Shown here: positions 50,201-58,485 of the stretch, one piece after another
How the letters are laid out: every line of letters starts with the position of its first letter
Position numbering within the stretch: the stretch's first letter is position 1
Assembly (NCBI RefSeq): GCF_030936135.1
Contig: NC_082613.1
Coordinates: 7,812,001 to 7,876,000 of the forward strand
Source of the DNA: Gavia stellata
Lineage: Eukaryota; Chordata; Aves; Gaviiformes; Gaviidae
DNA: 64,000 nt
Direction: 5' to 3'
Made by a program: the position numbers and the translations under genes
The notes under the pieces: model-generated
What the model was told of the DNA's origin: nothing
The model's input: only the letters and a program-made list of their open reading frames with translations
The model's database searches: none

Positions 50201-53200
50201 CTGCCTCTCAAGCCTCAGCAAGAAGGGAGATTTCCATTGCTTTTTATAAATAAATTGGAGGGATGTAGTTTGCTCCCCTTTCCTCAGATTGCCACAACAG
50301 CAATGAATCCACAGAGCTGGGGGGTCATTTTTAGCATCTTTTGGAAACCTTGTATGTACACTGAGCTTCATCACAGATTTCAAGTGATGCAAAAAACCTA
50401 AACAGATTTTACTGTTACCTGCAATGATTCCTAGTGAATCTGGCTCCCCTAAGAGACATACAGCTTTTTTTCCTTCCTCCCTACCTTACTTGTAAGGCTA
50501 TCAGGAAAGACAAAGAGCTAGGCAATCTCTAGGTCTGCAAGAAGAAAAGTCAAGCAATATAGATTGAAATGGTAACACAGATTTGAAAATTAGCCCTGTT
50601 AGGACACCGGGTGACAAAGTTAGGCTGCCATGCAGACCAGTATGACTCATTCAGAGGCAGATGTTTTTCCACATCATAAGAAGTGTTTAATTTGCACACG
50701 TTTCACAGAATTACTATGTATCCTACAGAGGGCAATTTGCATTATCAAAATAATTACATATTAGAAGGGGAATTAAGAACAAAAGAAAAATAACTTTTTG
50801 CAATATTGATTAGCAACAGTTCAGCCACTTCTGCTTTCTGTTTCACCCTGTTGTTCTGGGGTAAAATCCTGATCCACCATGAATCAGTGGGGTTTTCCTG
50901 TAGTTTCAGCGGAGTGAGGAAGTCACAGAGTTCACCTGGAGTAACTACCAACTTGCATTGGCTTCCACTCATCTTTGCTCCCAGTGAAATCAAGAGGAGA
51001 AATCTTTTTGCTTAGCACAGTGTGAAAAAGCCAGGGTATTGTTTTACGTGTATCTGTGAACTATATTAGCTGACTGAAGTTACCAAACACATGCATGCTC
51101 ATGTGCACTTTACTTTCCTCAACCCCTTTGCCTCCAAATTCTGTATGAAATTTCCATTGTGCACAACATCGGTGCATGTGTGTAACATCTGATCCCCGCT
51201 CACAAGCACAGTGTGTCGGTGTCATATCCTGCTCCGGGTATTGGCAACCTCTCCCTAGCAGTGAAATCAGGAGTTCTGTTACTTAAACCACTTAGATGAT
51301 GGTAACAGATCTCTTACGTCAACTGGAGGGGAGGAAGACAGCCACATTTTTCTGGCATAGGCTATCTAGAAATGGGGCAAATGTTAACTACCTCTACTAT
51401 TCCTGGAGGCTATCTAGAAATGGGGCAAATGTTAACTACCTCTACTATTCCTGGAGATAATTGAGATTTGGTTTTCTGGTCTGGAGATTTGTTGAAATTA
51501 AGCACTGACAGCCCTCATTTGTCAAAATTCTCACTGTAGCCACTGTGTGAGAAAGGGTTTGCCTGTTGGTAATTGCACTTTATTTTGTATGGTGTCATTC
51601 ATCCAAGCTGTATCCAAAAATGTTTCATAGCATTTAACAATAGATACAAATTTAGAATTATTCCAGAAAGGGAGATATGAGGAAGTGCAACCTAGTGAGG
51701 AAACACTTTCAACTGCAAGTTCATGAAAGATACAGAGAGAGGCAGGAAAGGTGTCTCTGATTCAAAGGGCAAGAAAAAGCTTTTTGATCAAGAGAGAAGA
51801 TTGTGAAGAGGTAAAAAGACCATTTGGGGAAAAAATGCATAAGAAAGGTGGAGGAAGTAGGGATGTTCTAGGAGATATTTTTACTTGCTCGAGTAGTATG
51901 CCAAACAGTTTGGCTGTATAGTTCCTTATCTTCTGTTGCAATTATAGAGGTCAATAGTATTCCTACAGCATCCCTCTCCTGTTAACAAAAGATGGCACTT
52001 AAAAAAAAAAAAAAAGTGACGTTTTTTTATAACAGTATAGCTGATTTGGTCAGTTTATTGTGCTTTTGAACTGGGGGAAAAAAAACCCAAACAACCAAAC
52101 CCACAACAATGAGGTCTGTGCATGGAAAATATCTCACAGAAAATGACTACCTCTTTTTGAATATCCTCAAGAAGATTACCCACACCTAAGAAACCTAGTT
52201 CTGCAATGCTTCTAAAAAATAATCTACACATCTCCTAGGTGACCATACTAAGCCCCAGGAAGGTGTAATCATTAATCTAAAAGTATTAGATCACACACAA
52301 ACCAATGCCAGATTTTTTCTTTCAAGATACCAGCTCAAATATCTGGTAACAACTCAGCAGAAATAATAAGCTTTATGCTGATAAAATGGAAGCAGGAGAT
52401 ATTTAAGATGGGATCCAGCAGGCCTTACTTGTTCCCATAATCTGTGCCCACCAAGCTCCTCCTAAATTCTGGTGAGCTATTTCAATAGCAGCTACTTTAA
52501 CACCACTCTCTCCTGAATCCATCGATTCCTCTGGGAGAGGGCACAGAGTAAGAGGATGTCAGAGTGCAGGAATGCAGCTGATGAGAACACTTCAGTTCAA
52601 ACATCTGCTCCCAGTTGGGCTTACAAATACTGAAACTTTTGATAGAAATGGAGCCACTTATGCAAGCAAACAGTGTTATGGCTCGGCTGGGTAGTTTTAG
52701 CACAGACGATAAGGTCCAGTGGTTGTTCCTATGGTAAAAGAGATGAATTTATAAGCTATATAAAATGCAAAGGTATTTAGTGAGTCTTAGAAAGATTAGA
52801 TTAGAAAGAAAAAGAAAAAAAAATAAGATTAATGACATTGTTTTCTGAGCTGGAATAACTCATACTGAAGTTGTCAGAAGCTGGGAGTGCTTAGCATGCG
52901 GAAACTATTCTGACCTATTCTGATCAGAGTATCTGGTATACTGACACAAACTTCTCCTGAGCACAAGCTGGAAAAAAAAGTATACTCCAATACCATGACA
53001 TTCCTACATGTACACTTTAAAGTGCTCTGCCCAAAATAATATGTTCCAGCTTAGCTGTCACAAATGCAGTCAACTTCCACTGCACTGAAAGGGGTTATGC
53101 AAAGTAACTGAGAGCAAGACGTGAGCTGGTGCTACCTGTGCTTCCGAATCTGAAGGCAGACCTGGAATTCGTCTGTTAAAAGGGCGGGAACAAAGTTCTT

Positions 53201-54987
53201 TATTTCACATCAGGTTTGGAAATTCCAGTTTAACAAGAATCATCAGCCAGTCTCCCTCAAAGCTTCCTGCTTTAATCAGCAACCACCTTGAAAATGGGTG
53301 CAGCCGGGAGACTGTAGTATAGGCAAATAACATGACACTTCTGCAAATGTACTAAATGAGTCAAAATGGGGATTATGTCAAATGAGCTCCCCCTCCCCTA
53401 CTCCTCCCTCCATCCATTTATAGGAAGAATGGCAAATAGTATCATCTTGTTTCCTAGATCAGTCTAGAAATGGCTTAATACCTTCATGCATCACAGAGGA
53501 ACAGCTACAGCTGACAGACTCCATTACTCTTGTAATGTGGGAAATCTTTTAATCAATGTGTAGGTTTTCAGGGTTGCTGCATAAATTTGGAATGACTAGC
53601 TTGTTTGGTATTGTTTGATGAATATTGGAACCTACTACATTTTTTTATGTGTCTTCCATTTGCTGCTACATATAAGTGGCCAAAAAATTTTATTCTGTTC
53701 TAGAGCGTCTTCCAAACTCAACAGTGGAGTAAGCAGAAGCAAACCCATTGCAGCCAGCTAAGCTGCACAATATTACAGTTAGTTTAAGACAGGGGTTTCT
53801 TTTAGTTCATTGTGGTTTTTGGCTGCTCTTTTTATACTTAGATTTTTCAAAGGTGAAAAGTTAAAAGAATATCAGTGAGGTGGTGTCTAATCAGTATACA
53901 AAACCCACTGTTTTTACTTCCCTGAAAGGGATGGGGAAGTTGAGATCTTTCGCTCTCCTGGTCTGACACAGAATAGTCCTATGGTGACCTGAAGTGATGA
54001 GTCAGGTTTCCAGTGTGAAACGTACTGTGTGAAAGGACAATTCGCATATGATTTAGCACAGTTCCTATTGTAGGGAAAGCACATAGCAGTCACCTTTAGC
54101 TTTGTCATGCTGTTTTTTCTGTTTAGCATGTAATGATTTAGGCATCTGGCTACAAACAGGATTGGCATCTTACACAATGTTAACAGTGACCTCTGGAACA
54201 GTGTTTGTGGATCAATTGCTGTTATGTTCTGAAGTTTCGATGGCTTCAAGGCCAAGAAAATTAGGTCAAGGCATTTTAAACTAAAGCCAAGTTTTTATCA
54301 GCTACTGGTCAAAAATTTAGTTGGTATAGCTAGATCTATGCATTTCCTTCGTCTAAGCCAGACTAGTGTCTTGAACTGGGTCCAAAACCAGAATTATATT
54401 TGTAGTGTGAAAAAGCTTCATCACTCTAACGTTGTCAAATACCTGTCATGCATAAAAGTATTTAATGTTCCTTTAACTTAGAGCAGACCAAGGCTGGCTA
54501 TAATACACTATTAATCATGCTTGAAGGACTCTTAACACGGTTTCAGTGAACCGTTTAGGCCAGGGAAATTTTAAAGAAAGTTATGCCAAAACTACAATAC
54601 TGAGAGTACACAGCAACATGTCTCTGGTATGTTAGTCCAGTTTCTAAAGACAATTTCTTTCCATGCTGACTGGGAAAATTACCTTAAAAAAACCAACACA
54701 TTTAGGCAAAGTCGCAAGCAGCAGCTTTCTGGGGTTGTCACGATACAGATGGTGCTCATATACCTATGTGTATTAAATAAAAGGCAAATTAAGAAAAGCA
54801 GAGAGGTGAAATGAATGGAAAATATCTGCTAGCAAAACTGACACATAACCCCAGACTTAACTGTTCTGAAATATTTGAAAATTTTTATAAATTTCTGTAT
54901 CTTATTCCACAGGGCTCCAAAAGGATGTCTGATGCAGAAGTGCAAACAGATCCAGTGTCTATCCTACCTGCTGGGAAATCCAAGTAA
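5204..54987 (+). CDS. BCAS1: BCAS1 coding region, 12 exons, 630 aa
   Basis: Joined coding exons: 5204-5272, 5378-5459, 15225-15808, 21301-21456, 22009-22053, 26793-26933, 30061-30096, 30423-30626, 38587-38754, 45283-45348, 49115-49381, 54913-54987. The sum is 1893 nt with TAA, and the frame is kept at every junction. Similarity to BCAS1 as remembered is clear along the length: MGNxMSVP start, KSR...VPGRT and [13 protein letters not shown] (exon 3), [11 protein letters not shown] (exon 3), SFLKTL-VSP (exons 4/5), LSKLFWKK (exon 8), KxxREESK (exon 9), SKDKKS and [10 protein letters not shown] (exon 11), AEVQTDPVS and GKSK end (exon 12). In mammals BCAS1 is a cytoplasmic, myelin-associated protein of oligodendrocytes, used as a marker of actively myelinating cells, and is also expressed in some epithelia and amplified in breast cancer. 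There is no signal peptide, membrane span or globular domain; the composition suggests disorder. Exon use in this species is inferred, not observed. Confidence 0.95.
5273..5377 (+). other. BCAS1: BCAS1 intron 1 (105 nt)
   Basis: A very short intron with donor GTAAGC and acceptor TTTGCTATTTCAG. It separates the two N-terminal coding exons. All other introns here are 326 nt to 9.8 kb. Confidence 0.9.
5378..5459 (+). CDS. BCAS1: BCAS1 coding exon 2 (residues 24-50 plus first base of codon 51)
   Basis: 82 nt, open in the frame set by exon 1, ending GAA G|GTATGT. It is the only exon leaving an incomplete codon (phase 1), completed by TG at the start of exon 3 to give Val51. The encoded stretch is acidic and polar ([13 protein letters not shown]...) and only loosely similar to the mammalian protein, as expected for a disordered N terminus. 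Confidence 0.88.
6212..6235 (+). repeat. A12-G12 homopurine run
   Basis: Twelve A followed directly by twelve G inside intron 2. This homopurine/homopyrimidine tract with a long G run is prone to slippage and could form unusual DNA structure. It is probably a decayed poly-A/G microsatellite. Confidence 0.8.
8472..8506 (+). other. Exon-like segment in intron 2
   Basis: 35 nt preceded by a strong acceptor (TTCTTCTTGTTTTCAG) and followed by GTAAGG. It contains an AATAAA. The length is not a multiple of three, so inclusion between exons 2 and 3 would shift the frame. It could be a cryptic or poison exon, or chance. Confidence 0.2.
15225..15808 (+). CDS. BCAS1: BCAS1 coding exon 3 (residues 51-245), GC donor
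   Basis: The largest exon: 584 nt, 194 full codons after the split Val51. It is GC-richer than the surrounding introns. Landmarks shared with BCAS1: AKSR at about 94-97, VPGRT at 106-110, [13 protein letters not shown] at 116-128, and [12 protein letters not shown] at 192-203, the first of the recurring Phe/Lys motifs. The reading frame runs on to a TGA at 15818, but the protein match stops at VPQGK followed by exon 4 EID, which parallels VPAGK-DI in human BCAS1. This places the donor at AAG|GCAAGT, a GC-AG intron. The same interval is also open on the opposite strand, which I treat as a shadow. Confidence 0.93.
15809..21300 (+). other. BCAS1: BCAS1 intron 3 (5.5 kb), GC-AG type
   Basis: Donor GCAAGT, acceptor CCCCCTTTTTTTAG. 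Unremarkable AT-rich sequence. A 16-bp direct repeat (TTGATAACATCAAGTA) occurs twice within about 40 bp near 19365-19405. No repeat family, RNA gene or further exon was recognised. Confidence 0.85.
21301..21456 (+). CDS. BCAS1: BCAS1 coding exon 4 (residues 246-297)
   Basis: 156 nt, phase 0 at both ends, donor CTG|GTAAGC. The polar, Gln/Glu-rich body ([12 protein letters not shown]...) ends in [11 protein letters not shown] at 287-297, matching NNSIMSFFKTL of human BCAS1. The hydrophobic SFLKTL block abuts the exon border and continues into VSP of exon 5. Confidence 0.92.
21457..22008 (+). other. BCAS1: BCAS1 intron 4 (552 nt)
   Basis: Donor GTAAGC; acceptor is a T-rich tract ending CATTTAAG. 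Nothing else is recognisable in it. Confidence 0.85.
22009..22053 (+). CDS. BCAS1: BCAS1 coding exon 5 (residues 298-312)
   Basis: 45 nt, 15 codons, phase 0 at both ends: [15 protein letters not shown], matching VSPNKAETKKDPED of human BCAS1. Acceptor TTTAAG, donor AAG|GTAGGC. Too short to be found by ORF length; called from protein similarity, frame continuity and splice sites. Confidence 0.9.
22054..26792 (+). other. BCAS1: BCAS1 intron 5 (4.7 kb)
   Basis: Donor GTAGGC. A local GC-rich stretch at about 22430-22640 has several overlapping chance ORFs in both directions without recognisable similarity. The rest is AT-rich. The 3' border depends on the uncertain start of exon 6. Confidence 0.75.
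26793..26933 (+). CDS. BCAS1: BCAS1 coding exon 6 (residues 313-359), probably alternative
   Basis: 141 nt, phase 0 at both ends, donor AAG|GTCTGT. It encodes a lysine-rich segment ([13 protein letters not shown]) ending [11 protein letters not shown] at 349-359, which has the same design as LSKLFWKK at the end of exon 8. The 3' border is convincing. The 5' border is not: the chosen acceptor (TGTACAAAAG at 26791-26792) lacks a good pyrimidine tract. An upstream AG at 26763-26764 or so would add ten in-frame codons. I do not recall this segment in the 584-residue human form, so it is likely an optional exon. Confidence 0.7.
26934..30060 (+). other. BCAS1: BCAS1 intron 6 (3.1 kb)
   Basis: Donor GTCTGT, acceptor TTTGTTTCCCTTCAG. 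AT-rich; no repeat, RNA gene or extra exon recognised. Confidence 0.8.
30061..30096 (+). CDS. BCAS1: BCAS1 coding exon 7 (residues 360-371), 36-nt microexon
   Basis: Twelve codons, [12 protein letters not shown], phase 0 at both ends. The acceptor is excellent (TGTGTTTTGTTTCCCTTCAG) and the donor is AAA|GTGAGT. The short length and near-consensus sites suggest regulated or optional inclusion. It lies 326 nt upstream of exon 8, in a region the mammalian protein covers with a similar polar stretch (SQETQGAGKNSK). Confidence 0.8.
30097..30422 (+). other. BCAS1: BCAS1 intron 7 (326 nt)
   Basis: Donor GTGAGT, acceptor TTGTTCTTTTTTCCAG. Part of it is open in frame with exon 8, which makes exon 8 look longer at its 5' end than it is. 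Confidence 0.85.
30423..30626 (+). CDS. BCAS1: BCAS1 coding exon 8 (residues 372-439)
   Basis: 204 nt, phase 0 at both ends, donor AAG|GTATGT. Gln/Ala/Pro-rich body, then [21 protein letters not shown] at 419-439, nearly the same as the EGTKEKSG...LPLGKLFWKK block of human BCAS1. The motif ends exactly at the splice site. One of the best-conserved parts of the protein. Confidence 0.95.
31907..31930. repeat. Perfect inverted repeat, 10-bp arms, 4-nt loop
   Basis: AATCACTCCT and AGGAGTGATT are exact reverse complements separated by GTGG. A small hairpin in intron 8 with no known role. Confidence 0.7.
35505..35622 (+). mobile_element. Old CR1 LINE 3'-end fragment
   Basis: Diverged but recognisable CR1 tail: GGAACCTCCAGCCTGAGAGA, then TCAACTTGACAAG, then GAACAGGAGGTTGGACTAG and a degraded copy of the GACCTCCAGAGGTC...GATTCTGTGATT end. 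It has small deletions and no intact 3' microsatellite, so it is older than the copy at 39330. Limits are approximate. Confidence 0.65.
38587..38754 (+). CDS. BCAS1: BCAS1 coding exon 9 (residues 440-495)
   Basis: 168 nt, phase 0 at both ends, donor CTG|GTAAGC. Acidic, Ser/Glu/Lys-rich body with VKPRREESK at about 475-483, aligned with AKLKREESK in human BCAS1. It ends [10 protein letters not shown] at 486-495, the counterpart of the SLMAFLRQM block, again directly at the exon border. Confidence 0.94.
38880..39180. promoter_or_regulatory. CpG-rich island in intron 9 (possible alternative promoter or enhancer)
   Basis: By eye about 25 CpG dinucleotides in some 300 bp of GC-rich sequence, including repeated CCCCGG/CCGGGG blocks, inside otherwise AT-rich, CpG-poor intron. 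It starts about 125 bp after exon 9. Several overlapping ORFs here follow from the high GC content. No TATA box or clear first-exon donor was identified, so a promoter role is only a possibility. Confidence 0.4.
39330..39671 (+). mobile_element. CR1 LINE, 5'-truncated 3' end
   Basis: About 340 bp of the CR1 3' region in + orientation. Diagnostic blocks in order: ACCTGAAAGGGGGTTG, GGTCTCTTCTCCCAAGTGAC, GACAAGAGGAAATGGCCTCA, AGTTGCGCCAGGGGAGGTTT, GGATATTAGGAAAAAATTCT, CTGCCCAGGGACGTGGTGGA, TCACCATCCCTGGAGGTGTT, TTGGACTTGATGATCTTACA, GGTCTTTTCCAACC and the terminal GATTCTGTGATG. It carries no reverse transcriptase region and cannot move by itself. The short ORFs across it are not genes. The 5' limit is approximate. 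Confidence 0.93.
43777..43796 (+). repeat. TTTA microsatellite
   Basis: About four TTAT/TTTA units followed by a T run, in intron 9. Simple repeat. Confidence 0.7.
45283..45348 (+). CDS. BCAS1: BCAS1 coding exon 10 (residues 496-517)
   Basis: 66 nt, 22 codons, phase 0 at both ends, acceptor TTATTTTAG, donor CAA|GTAAGT (strong). Encodes [16 protein letters not shown]..., matching SVKGDGGITHSEEINGKD of human BCAS1. Too short to stand out as an ORF; called on homology and splice sites. Confidence 0.92.
45349..49114 (+). other. BCAS1: BCAS1 intron 10 (3.8 kb)
   Basis: Donor GTAAGT, acceptor AACTGCTTTAG. AT-rich. Nothing recognised beyond short homopolymer runs. Confidence 0.85.
49115..49381 (+). 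CDS. BCAS1: BCAS1 coding exon 11 (residues 518-606)
   Basis: 267 nt, phase 0 at both ends, donor CTT|GTAAGT. Highly charged and polar. [20 protein letters not shown] begins at residue 534 and parallels KGKEGSSKDKKSAAEMNKQK in human BCAS1. It ends [16 protein letters not shown] at 591-606, nearly identical to [15 protein letters not shown]. The lysine-rich middle may form a charged helix. The Phe-Phe motif again abuts the splice site. Confidence 0.96.
49382..54912 (+). other. BCAS1: BCAS1 intron 11 (5.5 kb)
   Basis: Donor GTAAGT, acceptor TATCTTATTCCACAG. Contains a perfect 48-bp tandem duplication at 51359-51454. Otherwise AT-rich with no recognised gene. Confidence 0.85.
51359..51454 (+). 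repeat. Perfect 48-bp tandem duplication
   Basis: The unit beginning AGGCTATCTAGAAATGGGGC occurs twice head to tail with no visible differences (51359-51406 and 51407-51454). Exact identity suggests a recent duplication or an assembly artefact. Confidence 0.95.
54913..54987 (+). CDS. BCAS1: BCAS1 terminal coding exon 12 (residues 607-630, stop TAA)
   Basis: Begins after TTATTCCACAG and encodes [24 protein letters not shown] (607-630), ending in TAA at 54985-54987. It matches the mammalian C terminus GPKRMLDAQVQTDPVS...VGKSK. The AEVQTDPV segment at 614-621 fits the dynein light chain LC8 (DYNLL1/2) recognition pattern centred on VQTD. BCAS1 is reported to bind DYNLL proteins. Confidence 0.95.
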   Translation, partial: GSKRMSDAEVQTDPVSILPAGKSK

Positions 54988-55995
54988 TGAATACACTTGG
55001 CTGCTGAAGGATCAGCAGCTCTCTGTAAGCTCCCATGCAGTAGAGATGACTCATTATTTTCCTTTACAAGGCTGTCATCAAATGCCTGAGGCTAAAGCAA
55101 ACATTGGTGTATCATTTAAGGTATATCATTTACAGGGTTTGTTCATTAGATGTTAGAAAGCAACTCGAAAGATCACCAAGCAATGTGTAGTATATTTAAA
55201 GAAAGGTCATGTGGATGATTTTAAGTCTATAGAGGGTAGAGTATGTAAGGTAAGAAAGTGGCAGTGAATTAAATAAATGGCAGAAAAAAATGCATGTGAC
55301 AAAGGAATGCAGTTTGTGCAGCAAGGCATGAGCAACAAATCCTCAGCTTTAGAGAGCTTTAAAGCAGCCAGGAAAAAAAAAAAATCTCCTTTGATAAATG
55401 TTATACCTAAATGTAAAAACAACCAAGTACCTTTTGTGGTTTTCAATAGAGCTGAAATTAGCAAGTATAATAGAATCAGTGGTTATAAAGTTATGCTTCG
55501 TATTGGTTATTAATGTAAATTAAAACGCTAAAATGCAAAGGCTTTACTTGATTGAGACAACTCTTGTCCTGGTGAGGTGGGATAACAAATTAAAAACTCT
55601 TCAAGGTTCTAATAGGGACACAAGGGGGCACCCGCGTCCCCACCGCAGTCCTAACGCCCAGGCTGTACCTACAATCCTGTTATTAATGTTTTGCAGATGA
55701 TAGGAAACTTAGTTGTTTCACCAGATATTTGTTTATATCCATACTTGTAATTAATCCTAATAAAAACCAAAATCAAGGCTATCCAGGCACCTCCCTGCTT
55801 CACAAGACTCCTGTAACAACTGTAGTTAATAAATTTTACAGAAAATCGAGATTTCTGTGGTTTATTCAACCCTTGGCTAACCTGGATAGGGAACTGTGGG
55901 CCTGACATATTTTCACACTAGCATCTGAATGATACGGTACTGTATATTTTGACCTCCTTGTGATTAAATAAACGAATACTTACACTTTCAAAAAA
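54988..55995 (+). other. BCAS1: Probable BCAS1 3' UTR
   Basis: Non-coding sequence following the stop in the same exon. Several AATAAA signals occur: 55272, 55759, 55828 and 55967. The last is preferred because it is followed about 15 nt later by an A-rich stretch and then a T/GT-rich segment (TGTTTGTTATTT). The true end is not determined; shorter forms are possible. Confidence 0.55.
55967..55972 (+). terminator. BCAS1: Candidate polyadenylation signal AATAAA
   Basis: Canonical hexamer about 980 nt after the stop codon, with a T-rich downstream element. Chosen over the earlier AATAAA copies by context only. Confidence 0.45.
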
Positions 55996-57438
55996 ATAAT
56001 TTGCTGCTTTAATCTTAAAACAATGTTTGTTATTTACATCCCTGTTTTCTGATGAGTGATGTGACATTAAGGCATAAATCAACACATAAAAACCCTGCCT
56101 GCAGAGTGAATAGCTGTCATTCTTTCTTTATTTGTGTAAAGATTATAACTGGAAATCAAGTGAGAATTTTGTAAAATCTACAGAAAAAAAAAATTTGCAC
56201 TGGTCTCTGCAAACCTGTGGACTTGCGGCGGACGACCAAAACTTGCCACTGGTTCTATGCGATCTGTGCTCTCTAGCACAGACAAAAGGTTCTTTAGTTG
56301 TAATAGTACTTTCTGTTCTCTCTAGCACAATCGGCCTTTGATGCCAGATAAAGTGATATCAATCAAGACTGCTTACAGATTTCAAACCTGATTCGTAACG
56401 ACCTGCTTCTACATCTGTGTAGGACCAGTAACTTCTGTGCATCCCCATTTATGGTAGCATGAGAGAAGAATTGGGCTTGTTATATCCAGCTTTGCTCCAC
56501 AAAAAAAGTCTTAGGCTTTGTCTACACTACAAGAGTATACAGCTTTAATTAAGTCAATGCATATAAAGCTACATACAGTGATTCAACCACCATGGTTACA
56601 TGCTGGTATGAAAGTGCCAGATGTCAGCATAGTGGGTGCTATCAGAAAAGAGGAATAAGCTATCATGCTATTTGCTGACTTCGTACTGCTGTAATTGCCT
56701 CGGTATTAGAATAGTATTTAAGTGATTTTCAAATAAAAATATGCTCTGGCTAATTAATTATATTCTAGACTGCATCTATAAATTATTATATTATAGACAG
56801 TGTATTCATATAATATTATGGATAGATCAGGCCTTCTGTGGAAGAGAACAACTCGTCCTTAGTCCGTGCTTTAGGACCAGGTCTGTGTTGATTGAATTCT
56901 GTATTCCCGAGGCAATTAGGACTGCTGACCACGTGATTTGACCGTATCACTTGGCAATGGGACTAATTTCAGGAATCAGGAAATCCTCTTGGCAGAAAAA
57001 CAAGAAAAACACTAAGTTTGGCTGTGGATGCCCCTTATGCCACTGAGCTATTATTGCAGATGAAATAACGGTTAGTGTTGGCACTGCCTCCCATGTAGAA
57101 ACTCCCCGTTTTGTTTGATTCCTCTCTGATAACAGGAACAACACAAGCTTTGAAGAAGCAAGTCAGCCTTCTCATAAAGCAGCAACACATGGAGCCCCAA
57201 GAGGAAGAAAGGTCTTAGGAGATGCATCCACAGTTAAGTTGAGCTTCCGCATTCCACATGCCATATAAGAAACATAAAAGTACAGCTTTTATGTTCAGGC
57301 CCGGTAAAGCTTAACAAGTCATTTGGAAATCAAAGCTTTGGAAGAGGCTGCAATCCAAGACAAAAGAAAAGAGCAGCCAAAGCAATACATTGCATTTAGA
57401 CTCTGTTGTCAACAAATAAACTCTGGTTTTATGCATAG

Positions 57439-57489
57439 GATCTTCTGAGGGGAACTGAAGCAGATCAGGCAACTTCAACAGATCTTAAG
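57439..57489 (+). other. Exon-like phase-0 block downstream of BCAS1
   Basis: 51 nt between TTTTATGCATAG and GTGTGT, open in phase 0 for 17 codons (DLLRGTEADQATSTDLK). Composition resembles BCAS1 exons (polar, Glu/Asp/Thr/Ser), and the phase matches exons 4-11. It lies about 2.5 kb beyond the stop, so it would need a transcript that skips or bypasses exon 12. Speculative. Confidence 0.25.
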
Positions 57490-58221
57490 GTGTGTTTCAT
57501 GCAGGCATTTTGGAAGAATTTTAAGATGCTAATGCCATCTCATAAAAATCAAAATCCCAGGGAATGGATTAAGATTGCTACTTTTTGTGTAAGAAATGCT
57601 TCCCTCCAATGGACAGACGTTTATTCCCCCCGTTTTGTAAAAGAGCGCGTTCCTGGGTGAGGTTCAGGGCTCTGCCGCAGTGTCCCACTGTCTCCAGGAT
57701 GAGCCCTCAGCGAGCCAAGCGAGCCATGGACGCAGGGAGAAGCGAGCAGCTTCGCAGCAGGTTGGGTGCTGCAGGTTTTTGTAACCTGAAAGTAAATTAT
57801 CTCCCATGGAAGTATATCTGAGCTCAATTTTTCTTCTCTGGAAGCTGTCCAGATGTGTAACTCTGCTGCATTTCAAGAAGGTTTTTATAGATAACTCCTG
57901 GCAAAACTGCCCTGCACTGATTCTTACAATGTGCAGCCCGAGTAGAACAATGTGATTTCCGGAATTAAACAGTCCGCCCATCAATTCTGCGTGTAACCAG
58001 CAGCTAATTACCAGCACGCACAAAACAGGTAATTGCACTTTAGCAGTTAGTATTTATTTGGTGTAAGCATTGTCTACAGACCCTTGCCTAAAAAAAAACC
58101 CAAAAGCCTTTGTGGTTTTTCAGCCTGCCCTGCCCACTGGTTGGCTTGTGCGTGTCTCGGAGCGGGTGTCTCTGAGGGGGCCCCGTTGGAGGCCACGGCC
58201 AGGGCGGCTGCAGCAAGGCCT

Positions 58222-58485
58222 GGCCAGGCCTCTCTCCATGGCCAGGCCTGTCTCCATGGCCAGGCCTGTTTCCATGGCCAGGCCTGTCTCTCATGGCCAG
58301 GACCGTCTCCATGGCCAGGCCTATCTCTGTGGCCAGGCCCATCTCCATGGCCAGGCCTCTCTCCATGGCCAGGCCTGTCTCCATGGCCACGCCTGTTTCC
58401 ATGGCCAGGCCTGTCTCTCATGGCCAGGACCGTCTCCATGGCCAGGCCTATCTCTGTGGCCAGGCCCATCTCCATGGCCAGGCCT
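58222..58485. repeat. 18-bp minisatellite with 127-bp higher-order repeat
   Basis: About 14.5 tandem units of a GGCCAGGCCTGTCTCCAT-like 18-mer; the fourth and eleventh units are 19 bp. Units 1-7 (58222-58348) are repeated as units 8-14 (58349-58475) with one difference seen (GGCCAGG to GGCCACG in unit 10). So the array is two copies of a 127-bp block of seven variant units. Long ORFs on both strands here follow from the 18-bp period and are not genes. Confidence 0.95.

Noticed and set aside
55277..55513. 78-codon ORF in the 3' UTR
   Set aside because: Ordinary length for chance, downstream of the BCAS1 stop, with no start context or family.
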